NCBI GenBank assembly: GCA_004211905.1
Contig: SHBP01000003.1
Coordinates: 1 to 64,000 of the forward strand
DNA from: SAR92 clade bacterium
GTDB lineage: Bacteria > Pseudomonadota > Gammaproteobacteria > Pseudomonadales > Porticoccaceae
Direction: 5' to 3'
Length of the DNA: 64,000 nucleotides
Shown piece by piece: positions 51,380 through 60,927 of the stretch (the first letter of the stretch is position 1; each line of letters opens with the position of its first letter). Below the pieces are notes generated by a model, which was not told where the DNA came from, did not search any database, and saw only the letters and a list, made by a program, of their open reading frames with translations. The position numbers and the translations under genes are program-made.

Positions 51380-52210
51380 ATGTTGATGAAATTTAGTAAA
51401 ATGCATGGCCTTGGGAACGACTTTGTTGTAATTGACGCTGTGACCCAGAATATTCGAGTTTCAAGAGCTATGGTGAAGCGTATTGCCGACAGACATACGG
51501 GAGTTGGCTGTGATCAGGTGCTCGTTTTAGAGCCTCCTAATGATCATAATGTGGATTTCAACTATAGAATATTTAATCAAGACGGTGCTGAAGTTGAGCA
51601 ATGTGGTAACGGCGCGCGTTGCCTCGCTAGATTTATTAGAGATAAAAAACTATCCGGCAAACCTGAAATCCATGTTAAAACGATGAATCGGGTTATAAGC
51701 TTAAAAATTAATCGCGACAACTCAGTTTCAGTTAATATGGGTGTTCCTTTACTAGAGCCCTCGAAAATACCCATAATCGCTGAAGCGAGAGATTTAAGTT
51801 ATGTTATTGATCTTGAAGATCAATCCATAGAAATATCTGCTGTGTCAATGGGCAATCCTCATGCCATCGTATTTGTTGATGATACAGATACCGCTCCAGT
51901 GAAAGATATGGGTTCTCAGTTGGAAAATCATAGTCGTTTCCCGAAGAAGGTAAATGTAGGTTTTGCGCAAATTCTTAGTCGTAAACATCTAAAACTGCGG
52001 GTGTATGAGCGCGGCGTGGGGGAGACTCGTGCCTGCGGCTCAGGAGCCTGTGCGGCAGCCGTGGCAGCAATTCAGCAGTCGCTAGTAGATTCACCTGTGA
52101 CTGTGGAGTTACAAGGCGGAAACCTCAGTATAGATTGGTCTGGAGAGGGGCAATCACTTATGATGTCTGGACCTGCAGTAACCAGCTTCCATGGACGTAT
52201 AAAAATATGA
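51380..52210 (+). CDS. dapF: Diaminopimelate epimerase
   Basis: Interconverts LL- and meso-diaminopimelate, feeding lysine synthesis and peptidoglycan. The two catalytic cysteines are Cys75 in EQCGNGARC and Cys219 in TRACGSGACAAAV. HGLGNDFVVID near the N-terminus and MGNPHAIVFVDD near 158 are conserved. 276 residues; an ATG six bases inside gives the same core. The stop overlaps the DUF484 ATG (ATGA). In E. coli and Pseudomonas xerC follows DUF484; here it does not. Confidence 0.96.
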   Translation: MLMKFSKMHGLGNDFVVIDAVTQNIRVSRAMVKRIADRHTGVGCDQVLVLEPPNDHNVDFNYRIFNQDGAEVEQCGNGARCLARFIRDKKLSGKPEIHVKTMNRVISLKINRDNSVSVNMGVPLLEPSKIPIIAEARDLSYVIDLEDQSIEISAVSMGNPHAIVFVDDTDTAPVKDMGSQLENHSRFPKKVNVGFAQILSRKHLKLRVYERGVGETRACGSGACAAAVAAIQQSLVDSPVTVELQGGNLSIDWSGEGQSLMMSGPAVTSFHGRIKI

Positions 52211-52896
52211 GTAACGATAACTTGACGGACATAACGCTTAAACAAGTGAGAGGCTATCTTCGTGATCACCCTACTTTTCTAGATGAAAATCCAGATATTC
52301 TTGAAACAATGGTTGTTCACCATAAAACCGATGGCGCAGTATCGCTAATTGAACGGCAGCTATCTGTTTTGCGTGATCGAAACAAAGAAATTGGAGATCA
52401 ACTGGATCTATTGGTAGAAACAGCACAAAACAACGAGCTAATGTTTGTAAAAACTCGACAATTAATCATCGATTTACTGGAAGCACCAAATCTACCTGCC
52501 CTTGTAGAGACACTATATGACAGCCTAGGTGTAGATTTCGGTATTGAATCCTATAGCCTGACTCTATTTGCCAATGAAAAGAAACTTAAAAAAATGATGG
52601 CTAACGTCACTTCCTTTGAAGATGCGAAAACCCAAGTGCCAGCATTAATTGATTCAGATCGATCAATATGTGGTCCTCGCCAAGATTCAGAAGTGGATTT
52701 TCTCTTTGGAGAATCACATCAGCCGATAAAGTCAGTCGCCGCTGTGATTATAAGAAAAAAAACTACCTTCGGTATTTTATCATTAGGTAATGCTGACCCC
52801 GAGTTTTATAGCAGTGACATGGGCACCCTCTTCTTAGACTATGTTGCAGATGTGCTTAGCAGGCTTCTGCCCCAGCATTTGGAAGTAAAAAGTTAG
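52207..52896 (+). CDS. DUF484 family protein (GAF-like)
   Basis: The 229 residues match DUF484, also called YigA: VRGYLRDHPTFLDENPDILETMVV at the N-terminus, ISLIERQLSVLRDRNKEI-type block near 45, GADxxSYSLTLF-like section, and ILSLGNADPEFYSSDMGTLFLDYVADVLSRLLP at the end. The family adopts a GAF-like fold and has no proven function. The ATG at 52207 overlaps dapF; a longer upstream frame lies inside dapF. Convergent with rnr, 5 bases apart. Confidence 0.9.
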   Translation: MSNDNLTDITLKQVRGYLRDHPTFLDENPDILETMVVHHKTDGAVSLIERQLSVLRDRNKEIGDQLDLLVETAQNNELMFVKTRQLIIDLLEAPNLPALVETLYDSLGVDFGIESYSLTLFANEKKLKKMMANVTSFEDAKTQVPALIDSDRSICGPRQDSEVDFLFGESHQPIKSVAAVIIRKKTTFGILSLGNADPEFYSSDMGTLFLDYVADVLSRLLPQHLEVKS

Positions 52897-52901
52897 TGGT
52901 T

Positions 52902-55376
52902 TTAAGAGCGCTTTTTAGGTCTTTTCTTTTTAGTACTCGCCTTACCGATCGCTGAGTTAGAGGATCCTATTCTAGATTTTTTAGCTCCTGATTTACGTTT
53001 TTTAGCCGTACTTTTAGTCTTTGAAGACTTACCTCGCGATTTTCTTTTTTTCTCATATTCTTTGGCTAACTGATTGGCTTTCGTCGAAACCTGGACATGC
53101 GTGTTCTTTTTGCTCCTATCTGATGCTTTTGTTTCATCCGTAGGCGAACCGATCAATTCAAAATCAATCTTGCGCTCTTCCAGATTAACTCTAACTAGTT
53201 TCACCGAGAGTTTCTGACCCAAACGAAATACTCTTCCGGTGCGTTCTCCAACCATTCTGTGTTGAGATGCTTCATGATGATAATAATCTTTTGGCAATCC
53301 TGTTACATGAATCAATCCCTCGACATAAAGCTCATCGAGCATTACAAACAATCCAAACCCAGTGACTGCACTTACCACACCAGTATATTTATCTCCTACT
53401 CGATCCATAAGGTATTCGCATTTCAGCCAATTAACCACATCTCTGGTAGCATCATCGGCGCGACGCTCTGTGACGGACAGATGCTCACCAGTAGACTCTA
53501 AACGATCTCCATCATAGGGATAGATCAGATGTGATGGTATGGGAATAAACCCATCCACTCTCCGTATATTAGCTATCTTTTTGTTACTTCTAATAAGACT
53601 TCGAATAGCTCGATGAACCAACAAATCTGCATACCGTCTTATGGGCGAGGTGAAGTGAGTATAAGCGTCGAATGCCAAGCCGAAATGACCAAGATTTTCT
53701 GGCTGGTAAACCGCCTGACTCATGGACCTCAGCATCACAGATTGAATTACAGAGGCATCATCACGGCCTTTGATAGACCTCAAGACTCTCTGATAATCCT
53801 CTGGTTGGGGGTCTTCACCACCTCCTAGCCCAATACCCAACTCCCCCAAAAAATCCCTAACGGAGGTTAATCTTTCCTCACTTGGCCCTTCGTGAACCCT
53901 ATACAGAGCCGGTATGTTCACTCTCTCAAGAAACATTGCCGAACAAACATTGGCACAAAGCATGCACTCCTCTATTAAACGGTGCGCAGCGGTCCGCTCC
54001 ACTGGAATTATCTGGCTAATCTTTCGCTGTCCATCAAACAGAATACGAGTTTCTTGGGAGTCAAAGTCAATGGCGCCGCGCGCAGCTCTGCGTTTGTTTA
54101 ACACTTTATATAAATCATTAAGAGCGTCAATATGCCCCACAATGGATGCAAATTGTTTCCTAATGCCTGATTGAGAGCCCGCTTCTTGCTGAGCAATAAT
54201 CTGGGCAACTTGGGTGTAAGTCATGCGGGCATGAGAATGCATCACCGCTTCAGAGAACCGATATCCGGTAATATCGCCTTGAGCATTGATTTGCATTTCA
54301 CAAACCATACACAAACGGTCTTCAGCTGGATTTAAAGAACAAAGCCCATTGGACAGTTTCTCGGGCAACATTGGAACAACATGATTAGGAAAATAGACTG
54401 AGTTTCCTCTTTCAAATGCTTCTATATCAAGAGCAGAACCTACCGTAACGTAGTGAGAAACATCAGCAATAGCTACTATTAACGTCCAGCCACCGCGAGG
54501 TTTCTCCTCACAAAACACAGCGTCATCAAAATCACGAGCGTCCTCACCATCAATGGTAATTAGTGGTGTTGCTCTTAAATCAACTCGCGATGTCACGTCA
54601 GTGACGTGATCAGGAATTTCCGCAGTTTCGGCTAGGACCTCATCATTCCATTGGTATGGGATACCATAGTTGCGGATAGACATTTCTACTTCTAGACCTG
54701 GGTCAAGATGATCACCCAATACCTCAACGATAGCTCCAATGGGCAAACTATGTCGAGAGGGCGGCTCTGTTACATCGACAACCACTATCTGCCCGGGTTT
54801 AGCAGTGCCAATCCCCTCAGCTGGGATTAATATATCCTGACTAATCCGAGGATTATCTGCTCTTACAAAATTAATCCCACTCTCATTAAAGTAACGACCT
54901 ACCAGCTGCGATGTATTTCTTTCCACGACATCAACCAAACTTCCCTCTGGCCGCCCGCGACGATCCCAGCCTGCAACTCTTACGAGGACAATGTCTCCAT
55001 CAAATACTCGACGCATCTGAGTACTAGAAAGGTAAATGTCTTCACCATCTCCATTAACAGGCTTTACGAAACCATATCCCTCTGGATGGCCAATAATCCT
55101 TCCTTTAACCAAGTTCAACTTATCCAAGGTGCCATAACCATCTCTGCGATTACGGGCAATTTGGCCATCGCGTTCCATCGCTCTAAGCCGTCTACGCATG
55201 GCCTCGATTTGATCGTCCTCTTTGAGGTTTAATGCCGAACATATTTCCTCATGGGTCAGTGGCCCAACACTCTCAGATAGGTAATCGAGTAAAAACTCCC
55301 TACTTGGGACTGGTTTTTCATAATTACCTGCTTCCCTGGAGGCAAAAGGGTCAAGATTCTTGCTTTTCTTATTCAT
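52902..55376 (-). CDS. rnr: Ribonuclease R
   Basis: Processive 3'-5' exoribonuclease active on structured RNA. The 824 residues contain an N-terminal winged-helix region (about 25-95), cold-shock domains, and an RNB catalytic domain with TIDGEDARDFDDAVFCEE near 275 holding the acidic metal ligands. ALYRVHEGPSEERL and HFTSPIRRYADLLVHRAI are near 505-605. An S1 domain at about 670-740 and a long Lys/Arg/Ser-rich tail of about 75 residues follow. ATG at 55376 is preferred over the GTG two codons upstream. Not near rlmB or other rRNA enzymes here. Confidence 0.95.
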   Translation of the reverse strand: MNKKSKNLDPFASREAGNYEKPVPSREFLLDYLSESVGPLTHEEICSALNLKEDDQIEAMRRRLRAMERDGQIARNRRDGYGTLDKLNLVKGRIIGHPEGYGFVKPVNGDGEDIYLSSTQMRRVFDGDIVLVRVAGWDRRGRPEGSLVDVVERNTSQLVGRYFNESGINFVRADNPRISQDILIPAEGIGTAKPGQIVVVDVTEPPSRHSLPIGAIVEVLGDHLDPGLEVEMSIRNYGIPYQWNDEVLAETAEIPDHVTDVTSRVDLRATPLITIDGEDARDFDDAVFCEEKPRGGWTLIVAIADVSHYVTVGSALDIEAFERGNSVYFPNHVVPMLPEKLSNGLCSLNPAEDRLCMVCEMQINAQGDITGYRFSEAVMHSHARMTYTQVAQIIAQQEAGSQSGIRKQFASIVGHIDALNDLYKVLNKRRAARGAIDFDSQETRILFDGQRKISQIIPVERTAAHRLIEECMLCANVCSAMFLERVNIPALYRVHEGPSEERLTSVRDFLGELGIGLGGGEDPQPEDYQRVLRSIKGRDDASVIQSVMLRSMSQAVYQPENLGHFGLAFDAYTHFTSPIRRYADLLVHRAIRSLIRSNKKIANIRRVDGFIPIPSHLIYPYDGDRLESTGEHLSVTERRADDATRDVVNWLKCEYLMDRVGDKYTGVVSAVTGFGLFVMLDELYVEGLIHVTGLPKDYYHHEASQHRMVGERTGRVFRLGQKLSVKLVRVNLEERKIDFELIGSPTDETKASDRSKKNTHVQVSTKANQLAKEYEKKRKSRGKSSKTKSTAKKRKSGAKKSRIGSSNSAIGKASTKKKRPKKRS

Positions 55377-55482
55377 AGTCACTTCTGGGGTGCGGTTTAT
55401 AGGTAGATGTCATGCGTAGCTTCTTCAGCCTACTGACATGTCTTTGCAGTCTATGTGTTATCTTCGAAGGAGTAAAAGGAAT

Positions 55483-57720
55483 TTAGACTTGCATCTCTGA
55501 ATCCGCCGTAAAAAATTTAGCTACGTGATGTCGTATAGAAGCAACAGTGGCAAGATTTTCTTCCGCCGACAAACCGCCATAGGCCATCTTAAAAGTTAGT
55601 ATCATTTCTCTAAATTCTGTCATTCCATAGAGACCGGATAAACCGAGGATATCATGCAGGAGGTGTTGTAAATTAGCTTTTTCTTCTTTTTTAAGTTTGC
55701 GTTCTAGACCTTCCAATAATTGATCCAAGGTGTCTCTTAATTCAGCAACTGGAATAAGAGATGAGAGCAAGCCACAATCATCACCATTAATTAATGATTC
55801 GCGTACATTTAGTACATTCAAAATGGTGTTAATAAGAACAACTTCATTTAAAGGCTTCGTCAATACGATGTCTGCTCCAGATTCCAGCATTTTGGCTTCG
55901 CCTTCACCTGTTATATCTGCAGTTAAGCCTATTACTGGAGGGCTTGCTGATGATTGACCAACTATCGACTCACAGGCCGATATTCCATCAACAATGGGCA
56001 TGTGTATATCCATTAGAACTACATCTATATGGAGTAACCGAGCTATCTCTGTAGCTTCTAAACCATTATTTGCGACTAAACATTCTGCTCCATAACCTTT
56101 CAATAACTTAACTATTAATCGCTGAGAGAAATGATTGTCCTCGGCCACCAGAATACTGACGCCATTCAGGATCCCAGTACTTGATGATTTTGGATTTACT
56201 GTAGCTACCTGGCTAGAAGTAGCGTTATATAGTATCGAAGTGAAGCTTACAGTGGACCCATGATTCACTTTACTATTAATAGTAATTTCACCATCCATTA
56301 AATTAACCAATTTCTTGCAGATTGAGAGACCTAATCCCGCCCCCCCAAATCGTCGATTGATCGATACATCTTCTTGCGCAAAAGGCTCAAATAAGAGATC
56401 TAATTTTTCCGTATCCATACCCTTACCAGAATCTCTAATTGAACAGCGCAATATCATGCCATTCTGATCACCGGCGTCTATTTGTAAATATAGTGCCACG
56501 TAACCTTTATCAGTAAATTTAATGGCATTTCCCAGCAAATTGCTCACAACCTGTGCTAATCGCACAGGATCCCCACGGACCATACTGGGTAACTCGCCTA
56601 TCACTTCATAGCTAAGGGATAGATTTTTATCGTCTGCTCCCTGCTGGTGAATCGCTAAAACGTCAACTAACCATTTAGAGATATCAAAGTTAATTCTCTC
56701 TAAACTGAACCCAGCAGAGTGGGCCTTAGAAAACTCTAGAATATCGTCAATCATCGTCAACAACATAGTCGAAGATCGTTCAACAACACTAAGATACTCT
56801 TTGCGACTTTCAAGATTTTCTTCAGACGCTACTAGACGTGAAAATCCAATGACAGCCGTAAGGGGTGTTCTTAATTCGTGACTCATTCTTGCTAAAAATT
56901 GGTTCTGCGCCTCTGCAACTTCCTCTAACTCTACGAGAGTCGCATGCAACTGCGCCGTCGCTTTGGTGATCTCGCTTTGCATTCGAGAATTCGAATCTCG
57001 TATCGTTACTGCGAGTTGATTGATTCCATTTGCCAGTAGCTGCACTTCGTGGGGACCAGCCTCTTCAGCAAGGCTATCTAACTCCCCGACCATCATTTTC
57101 TCAACCATATTATGCAGAGACTCAATTGGTTGGGAAATACTTCTGGTAAAGCGTATGGCTAACCAAGAGGCAACAAATAAGCTAAATACAATGACTAACA
57201 TCGTGTTTAAAATTTTTTCTTTTTGACCCGCCATTAACAACTGGGTATCTATAGAAACAACCACGTACCCAATTGGGTTGCTTGAGAGCATCGTTTTTTT
57301 ACCTTCAATTGACTCATAGATCTCTCGAAAAAAAAACTGATGCGCTCCCGCTTCCCAAGGTATTCCAGAGTCAAAATCTGGAGGCAAGGCGTCGACGTCA
57401 GTTTCAATGATACCGATTGCAAAGGTTTTAGCCTCGCTGAAATTGTGCATTAAAACGCCTTCAACTCCAGTTACTTTAAATAAGTGGTCGGCCTCTATCT
57501 TTAACGCCTCAATGTCGTAATCAGCCAGAGCAGGCCCTGAATGGTTCACCGCCTGTTGAACCGCCAATTCTCCTATTGAATTTTGAAAATCCTTTATATC
57601 CTGAGCTTGACTGGACAACATGTAATAACCTACCAACACGGCAAAGGATAGAAGTGGTATCACGGTAGTGATGACAAGCCGTGCATAGATTCCTGAAAAA
57701 GAAGCCTTACCAAGAGTCAT
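55483..57720 (-). CDS. Hybrid sensor histidine kinase (BarA-like), with receiver and HPt-like domains
   Basis: The 745 residues show a membrane helix at about 15-35, a periplasmic domain at about 36-170, a second helix at 171-190 and a HAMP domain at about 190-245. The HisKA domain has phosphoacceptor His281 in MSHELRTPL, followed by the ATPase domain with NAIKFTDKG, SGKGMD and GGAGLGLSICKKL. A receiver domain (SILVAEDNHF, VVLMDIHMP) lies at about 520-640. The C-terminal 90 residues resemble an HPt domain, with LLHDILGLSGLYGM in place of HxLKG. Overall layout is that of BarA/GacS. It lies 45 bases downstream of a LuxR-type regulator, its probable partner. Confidence 0.88.
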   Translation of the reverse strand: MTLGKASFSGIYARLVITTVIPLLSFAVLVGYYMLSSQAQDIKDFQNSIGELAVQQAVNHSGPALADYDIEALKIEADHLFKVTGVEGVLMHNFSEAKTFAIGIIETDVDALPPDFDSGIPWEAGAHQFFFREIYESIEGKKTMLSSNPIGYVVVSIDTQLLMAGQKEKILNTMLVIVFSLFVASWLAIRFTRSISQPIESLHNMVEKMMVGELDSLAEEAGPHEVQLLANGINQLAVTIRDSNSRMQSEITKATAQLHATLVELEEVAEAQNQFLARMSHELRTPLTAVIGFSRLVASEENLESRKEYLSVVERSSTMLLTMIDDILEFSKAHSAGFSLERINFDISKWLVDVLAIHQQGADDKNLSLSYEVIGELPSMVRGDPVRLAQVVSNLLGNAIKFTDKGYVALYLQIDAGDQNGMILRCSIRDSGKGMDTEKLDLLFEPFAQEDVSINRRFGGAGLGLSICKKLVNLMDGEITINSKVNHGSTVSFTSILYNATSSQVATVNPKSSSTGILNGVSILVAEDNHFSQRLIVKLLKGYGAECLVANNGLEATEIARLLHIDVVLMDIHMPIVDGISACESIVGQSSASPPVIGLTADITGEGEAKMLESGADIVLTKPLNEVVLINTILNVLNVRESLINGDDCGLLSSLIPVAELRDTLDQLLEGLERKLKKEEKANLQHLLHDILGLSGLYGMTEFREMILTFKMAYGGLSAEENLATVASIRHHVAKFFTADSEMQV

Positions 57721-57765
57721 TTAATAACCAACTTAAAGGTCCAACAGTTAGACCTCCTGATAGTC

Positions 57766-58440
57766 TTAGTCATCATTATCAGCAGACTCAGATGCTAATG
57801 TGCTAGCCAACTTTTGACCCATTAAACCGGCCTGAGTACGATTATTGAGACCAAGCGCCCTCAAAATCGCACTGACGTGAACTTTAATTGTATTCTCTGA
57901 GAGATCCAGTTCTCTGGCAATCAACTTATTAGAGAGGCCCTTAGATATTCGGGCTAAAATATCGAGTTGCCTTTCAGTTAATAGTCCGCTGATGGCCTCT
58001 GAACCTTGATCAACCTCACTCATTATTCGTGTTAAGCCGGGCATCGGCTGGATCAAAGACTCGGGCATGTATATCTCTCCGCTCAGAGCTTTATCTATCG
58101 CTGAGAAAAGAGAGCGTTTAGGTGCTGACTTAGTAACAAATCCCATGGCTCCAATAGCAACACACTTGCGGATATGTGAGGGGTTTTCTGAGGCTGATAA
58201 AACAATGAGTGGAACTTTAGGATGATTCTTGCAAATGAGGTCTATAAAACTAAAGCCGCCACTACTTCCTGGCATGAACAAGTCAGAAATGACTAAATTA
58301 ATCGAACCTTTCCTTAGAATATCTAAAGCATTACTCCCATTATTAGCTATGCTTATCTGCGCATCATCGAAGCGCTCCATTAGAGTCGCCTTGAGTCCAG
58401 CACAGACAAAATCGTGGTCGTCAATTATGAGTATATGCAT
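57766..58440 (-). CDS. LuxR/NarL-family response regulator
   Basis: The 224 residues have a receiver domain with acidic IIDDHD near the start, phosphoacceptor Asp53 in VISDLFMPG, and conserved KSAPK near 105, then a LuxR-type helix-turn-helix at about 150-215: LTERQLDILARISKGLSNKLIARELDLSENTIKVHVSAILRALGLNNRTQA. Probable output of the adjacent hybrid kinase, in the manner of GacA/UvrY, although the similarity is to the family rather than to GacA itself. AGGA nine bases upstream supports the start. Its leader carries two perfect palindromes. Confidence 0.9.
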   Translation of the reverse strand: MHILIIDDHDFVCAGLKATLMERFDDAQISIANNGSNALDILRKGSINLVISDLFMPGSSGGFSFIDLICKNHPKVPLIVLSASENPSHIRKCVAIGAMGFVTKSAPKRSLFSAIDKALSGEIYMPESLIQPMPGLTRIMSEVDQGSEAISGLLTERQLDILARISKGLSNKLIARELDLSENTIKVHVSAILRALGLNNRTQAGLMGQKLASTLASESADNDD

Positions 58441-58526
58441 AATTTAAATCCTAATTATTATGCGCAATAATCCGTATCTTTATGTATTTTTCTCTATATA
58501 TCATTAAGTTAAGCTATAAAAATCAT

Positions 58527-58567
58527 ACTCTCGAGAGTTAATTTTTAAATAGTATAGAATAACTATT
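58527..58567. promoter_or_regulatory. Two palindromes in the leader of the response-regulator gene
   Basis: ACTCTCGAGAGT at 58527-58538 is a perfect 12-base palindrome. AATAGT and ACTATT at 58548-58553 and 58562-58567 are a perfect dyad with an 8-base spacer. Both lie in the AT-rich gap (58441-58664), 87-127 bases upstream of the response-regulator ATG, where promoter elements are expected. Neither has a T run, so they do not look like terminators. Confidence 0.4.
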
Positions 58568-58664
58568 CAATTAAGGATACATATTATGCGGTAGTAGATA
58601 ATAAAAAAGAATGCGACAAGCGTTAAATAAATACCCACTTATTTAGGGAAAAATTAGAGATCAC

Positions 58665-58695
58665 AAAAAAGGCGACCTAGAAGGTCGCCTTTTTT
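58665..58695 (-). terminator. Rho-independent terminator of the rpsP-rimM-trmD-rplS operon
   Basis: A perfect 7-base-pair GC-rich stem, GGCGACC and GGTCGCC, with a 5-base loop, flanked by A6 on one side and T6 on the other, so it can stop transcription in both directions. It lies 15 bases beyond the rplS stop and separates the ribosomal operon from the response-regulator gene. Confidence 0.9.
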
Positions 58696-58709
58696 ATTTT
58701 GGAGGGCTC

Positions 58710-59066
58710 TTAGCTCAATTTTTCTTTGATTCGAGCAGATCGTCCAGAACGGTCACGAAGATAATAAAGCTTAGCTCTTCGAACAGCGCCGCGGCGCTTG
58801 ACTTGAATGCTGTCTACTAAAGGACTGTAAGTTTGAAAAGTACGCTCAACCCCAATTCCATTAGATATTTTTCTGACAGTAAATGCGGAATTTAACTGGC
58901 GATTGCGCTTAGCGAGCACGACACCCTCAAACGCCTGAAGACGCTCTCGAGAACCTTCTTTGACCTTAACCTGTACGACAACTGTATCACCCGGGCTAAA
59001 GTTAGGTATCTCCTTGCTCATCTGCTCTTTCTCAATCGCAGCTATAATTGATGTTTTGTTAGTCAT
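58710..59066 (-). CDS. rplS: 50S ribosomal protein L19
   Basis: The 118 residues match L19 (115 in E. coli). [34 protein letters not shown] near 25-60 and [42 protein letters not shown] near 65-105 are the family blocks. I use the ATG at 59066, with GAGGAG six bases upstream; an in-frame ATG at 59105 gives 13 extra residues not seen in L19. Last gene of the rpsP-rimM-trmD-rplS operon; a terminator follows. Confidence 0.97.
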   Translation of the reverse strand: MTNKTSIIAAIEKEQMSKEIPNFSPGDTVVVQVKVKEGSRERLQAFEGVVLAKRNRQLNSAFTVRKISNGIGVERTFQTYSPLVDSIQVKRRGAVRRAKLYYLRDRSGRSARIKEKLS

Positions 59067-59138
59067 TTCTTGCTCCTCAATTTTCATTGGTTGGTGGTAA
59101 CCCACCTGATTTAGAGCTCTGTACAGAGAGGATAGACA

Positions 59139-59891
59139 TTATCCCTTGCCATCATCTGCCAGCGCATTACTCATTTCCTTAAGTAGCGCCCGTTGCTCTT
59201 TATCGAGCTTCAGGCGATCCATTAAATCTGGCCTTCGTTGCTGGGTTCGCAGCAGTGATTGCTGCATACGCCAACGTCGTATTTTTTCATGATCTCCCGA
59301 TAATAATACATTCGGGACTTTCTTCCCTTCGTAAGAGTCTGGACGCGTGTAATGAGGACAATCTAACAATCCCGCAGCAAATGAATCTTGATCTGCTGAG
59401 TCTTTATGCCCAAGCACTCCCGGCCGTTGCCGAATCAGCGCATCTATCAATACCATCGCTGGTAACTCACCGCCACTAAGCACATAATCGCCAATGGACC
59501 ACTCTTCATCAACGTCTAACTCTATCAACCGCTCATCAATACCTTCGTAGCGACCAGCAATCAAAATTAAATTTTGCTTTTGAGCAAACCTATTCACTGA
59601 GGCCTGATCTAAAACTTTACCCTGCGGTGACAAGTAAACAACAAGCGCCTCGGAACCAGTCCATTCTCGTGCTTTACATATCGCCTTGCGCAGCGGCTCA
59701 ATCAACATCACCATGCCTGGACCTCCCCCATAGGGGCGATCGTCTACTGTGCGGTGCGTATCATCAGCAAGATCCCGAGGGTTAAAACAAACAATATCCA
59801 GCAACCCATTTCTTACCGCTCTGCCACTAATACCAAAATCTGTGACTGACTTAAACATTTCCGGAAACAGAGTAATCAATGCAATTTTCAT
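59139..59891 (-). CDS. trmD: tRNA (guanine37-N1)-methyltransferase
   Basis: SPOUT-class methyltransferase that methylates G37 next to the anticodon and prevents +1 frameshifts. The 250 residues include [41 protein letters not shown] near 55, [15 protein letters not shown] near 110, and the knot [23 protein letters not shown] near 130-150. [14 protein letters not shown] is near 205. 72 bases upstream of the rplS ATG, same strand. Confidence 0.97.
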   Translation of the reverse strand: MKIALITLFPEMFKSVTDFGISGRAVRNGLLDIVCFNPRDLADDTHRTVDDRPYGGGPGMVMLIEPLRKAICKAREWTGSEALVVYLSPQGKVLDQASVNRFAQKQNLILIAGRYEGIDERLIELDVDEEWSIGDYVLSGGELPAMVLIDALIRQRPGVLGHKDSADQDSFAAGLLDCPHYTRPDSYEGKKVPNVLLSGDHEKIRRWRMQQSLLRTQQRRPDLMDRLKLDKEQRALLKEMSNALADDGKG

Positions 59892-59922
59892 TCATCTTAC
59901 CTCTGTTAGCACCACTCAATAA

Positions 59923-60465
59923 CTAAAATTCTGGGTCCCAAACTACAGTAATTCTCTGTTTTTCTAAATCTATACTCTTAACAAATTCATTTGAGTAAGG
60001 TATTAATCTCTCTTCTCGATCAAGACTATCAAAATCACCTTTAATCACTAATACGTCGTTGGCACCGGTTTCCAACAGTGAGTCTACAACACCAAGTCGA
60101 CTCGTTCCGTCCTGCAGAACACTGACTACTTCAAGCCCAACTAATTGATGCCAGTAGTATTCGTTACCAATTAAGTCTGGCAGCAGAGCCTTGTCCACTA
60201 GAATATCGCGCTGACACCAATCCTTAGCAACATCCCTATCATCTACACCTTGAAGATGAACAACCAATCCATCTCCATGCCTCTTGAAGTCATCGGCAAC
60301 TAGTTTCTTTAATCCTTCGGTGGTATCTACCCACCAAGGCTGATAATCAAACAAAGTACCTATTTGTTCAGTGTAAGAGAATACTTTGACCCACCCTCGT
60401 ATACCAAACACCGCAGTTATTCGACCAACAACTAGCTTTTCCGAAAGGCCGTTTTTGCTGGTCAT
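59923..60465 (-). CDS. rimM: 16S rRNA processing protein RimM
   Basis: Assists maturation of the 30S head domain and binds protein S19. The 180 residues contain VVGRITAVFGIRGWVKVFSYTE near the N-terminus and the PRC-barrel half with DVLVIKGDFDSLDREERLIPYSNEFV near 130-155. ATG at 60465 has AGGA seven bases upstream; the GTG two codons before would abut that site. 11-18 bases after rpsP, in the same operon. Confidence 0.95.
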   Translation of the reverse strand: MTSKNGLSEKLVVGRITAVFGIRGWVKVFSYTEQIGTLFDYQPWWVDTTEGLKKLVADDFKRHGDGLVVHLQGVDDRDVAKDWCQRDILVDKALLPDLIGNEYYWHQLVGLEVVSVLQDGTSRLGVVDSLLETGANDVLVIKGDFDSLDREERLIPYSNEFVKSIDLEKQRITVVWDPEF

Positions 60466-60482
60466 AGGCACATCCTATTCGA

Positions 60483-60734
60483 CTAAGCTGCTGTTTTTGC
60501 AGCCTCTTTGAGCAGAGCAGAAACACGATCACTAACCTGAGCGCCCTGACCCTGCCAATATGTAGCACGCTCCAGATCTACTCGAAGTCGCTCTTCAGCA
60601 CCACGTGCAACTGGGTTAAAAAAGCCAATGCGCTCTATATAACGAGCATCTCGCGCTTTACGCGAGTCAGAGACTGTTATGTGATAAAAGGGACGTTTTT
60701 TTGCGCCACCACGAGCCAATCTAATTGTAACCAT
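60483..60734 (-). CDS. rpsP: 30S ribosomal protein S16
   Basis: The 83 residues match S16 (82 in E. coli): [44 protein letters not shown] covers the conserved N-terminal half and [28 protein letters not shown] the rest. First gene of the ribosomal operon. The gap to ffh (60735-60927) is AT-rich and must carry the operon's promoter; on the minus strand I see TTGACT and a CATACC followed by GCGC, but the spacing of the pair is poor. Confidence 0.97.
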   Translation of the reverse strand: MVTIRLARGGAKKRPFYHITVSDSRKARDARYIERIGFFNPVARGAEERLRVDLERATYWQGQGAQVSDRVSALLKEAAKTAA

Positions 60735-60875
60735 TTACTAAATCCTGTTTTCGAGCAGCACTATCGCCAAACTCGATGCTTTTATTAAAGTCCCACACAA
60801 AACGCGTGACTCTCCCAGAAGGCGCGGTATGGTACGCCAAAAGAGTCAAAAATGAAACTAATTTAAGGTAAAATA

Positions 60876-60895
60876 ATTGGGTTTAGTCCCCCAAT
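60876..60895 (-). terminator. Weak candidate terminator of ffh
   Basis: ATTGGG and CCCAAT (plus 60876-60881 and 60890-60895) form a 6-base stem with an 8-base loop, 33 bases past the ffh stop. On the minus strand the hairpin is followed by TATTTTACC, a poor U tract. It may instead be part of the rpsP promoter region. Confidence 0.3.
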
Positions 60896-60927
60896 GTTTG
60901 CAGAGCAAAAAGCGAGTTTACGACTCT

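Noticed and set aside
52902-53140. The Lys-rich end of rnr as a frameshift or low-complexity artefact.
   Set aside because: RNase R proteins in this group commonly end in basic tails, and the frame ends cleanly at the stop, close to the convergent gene.
58441-58664. A small-RNA gene in the AT-rich gap.
   Set aside because: The only hairpin with a U tract is at its far end and belongs to rplS; no clear promoter with a matching terminator was seen.
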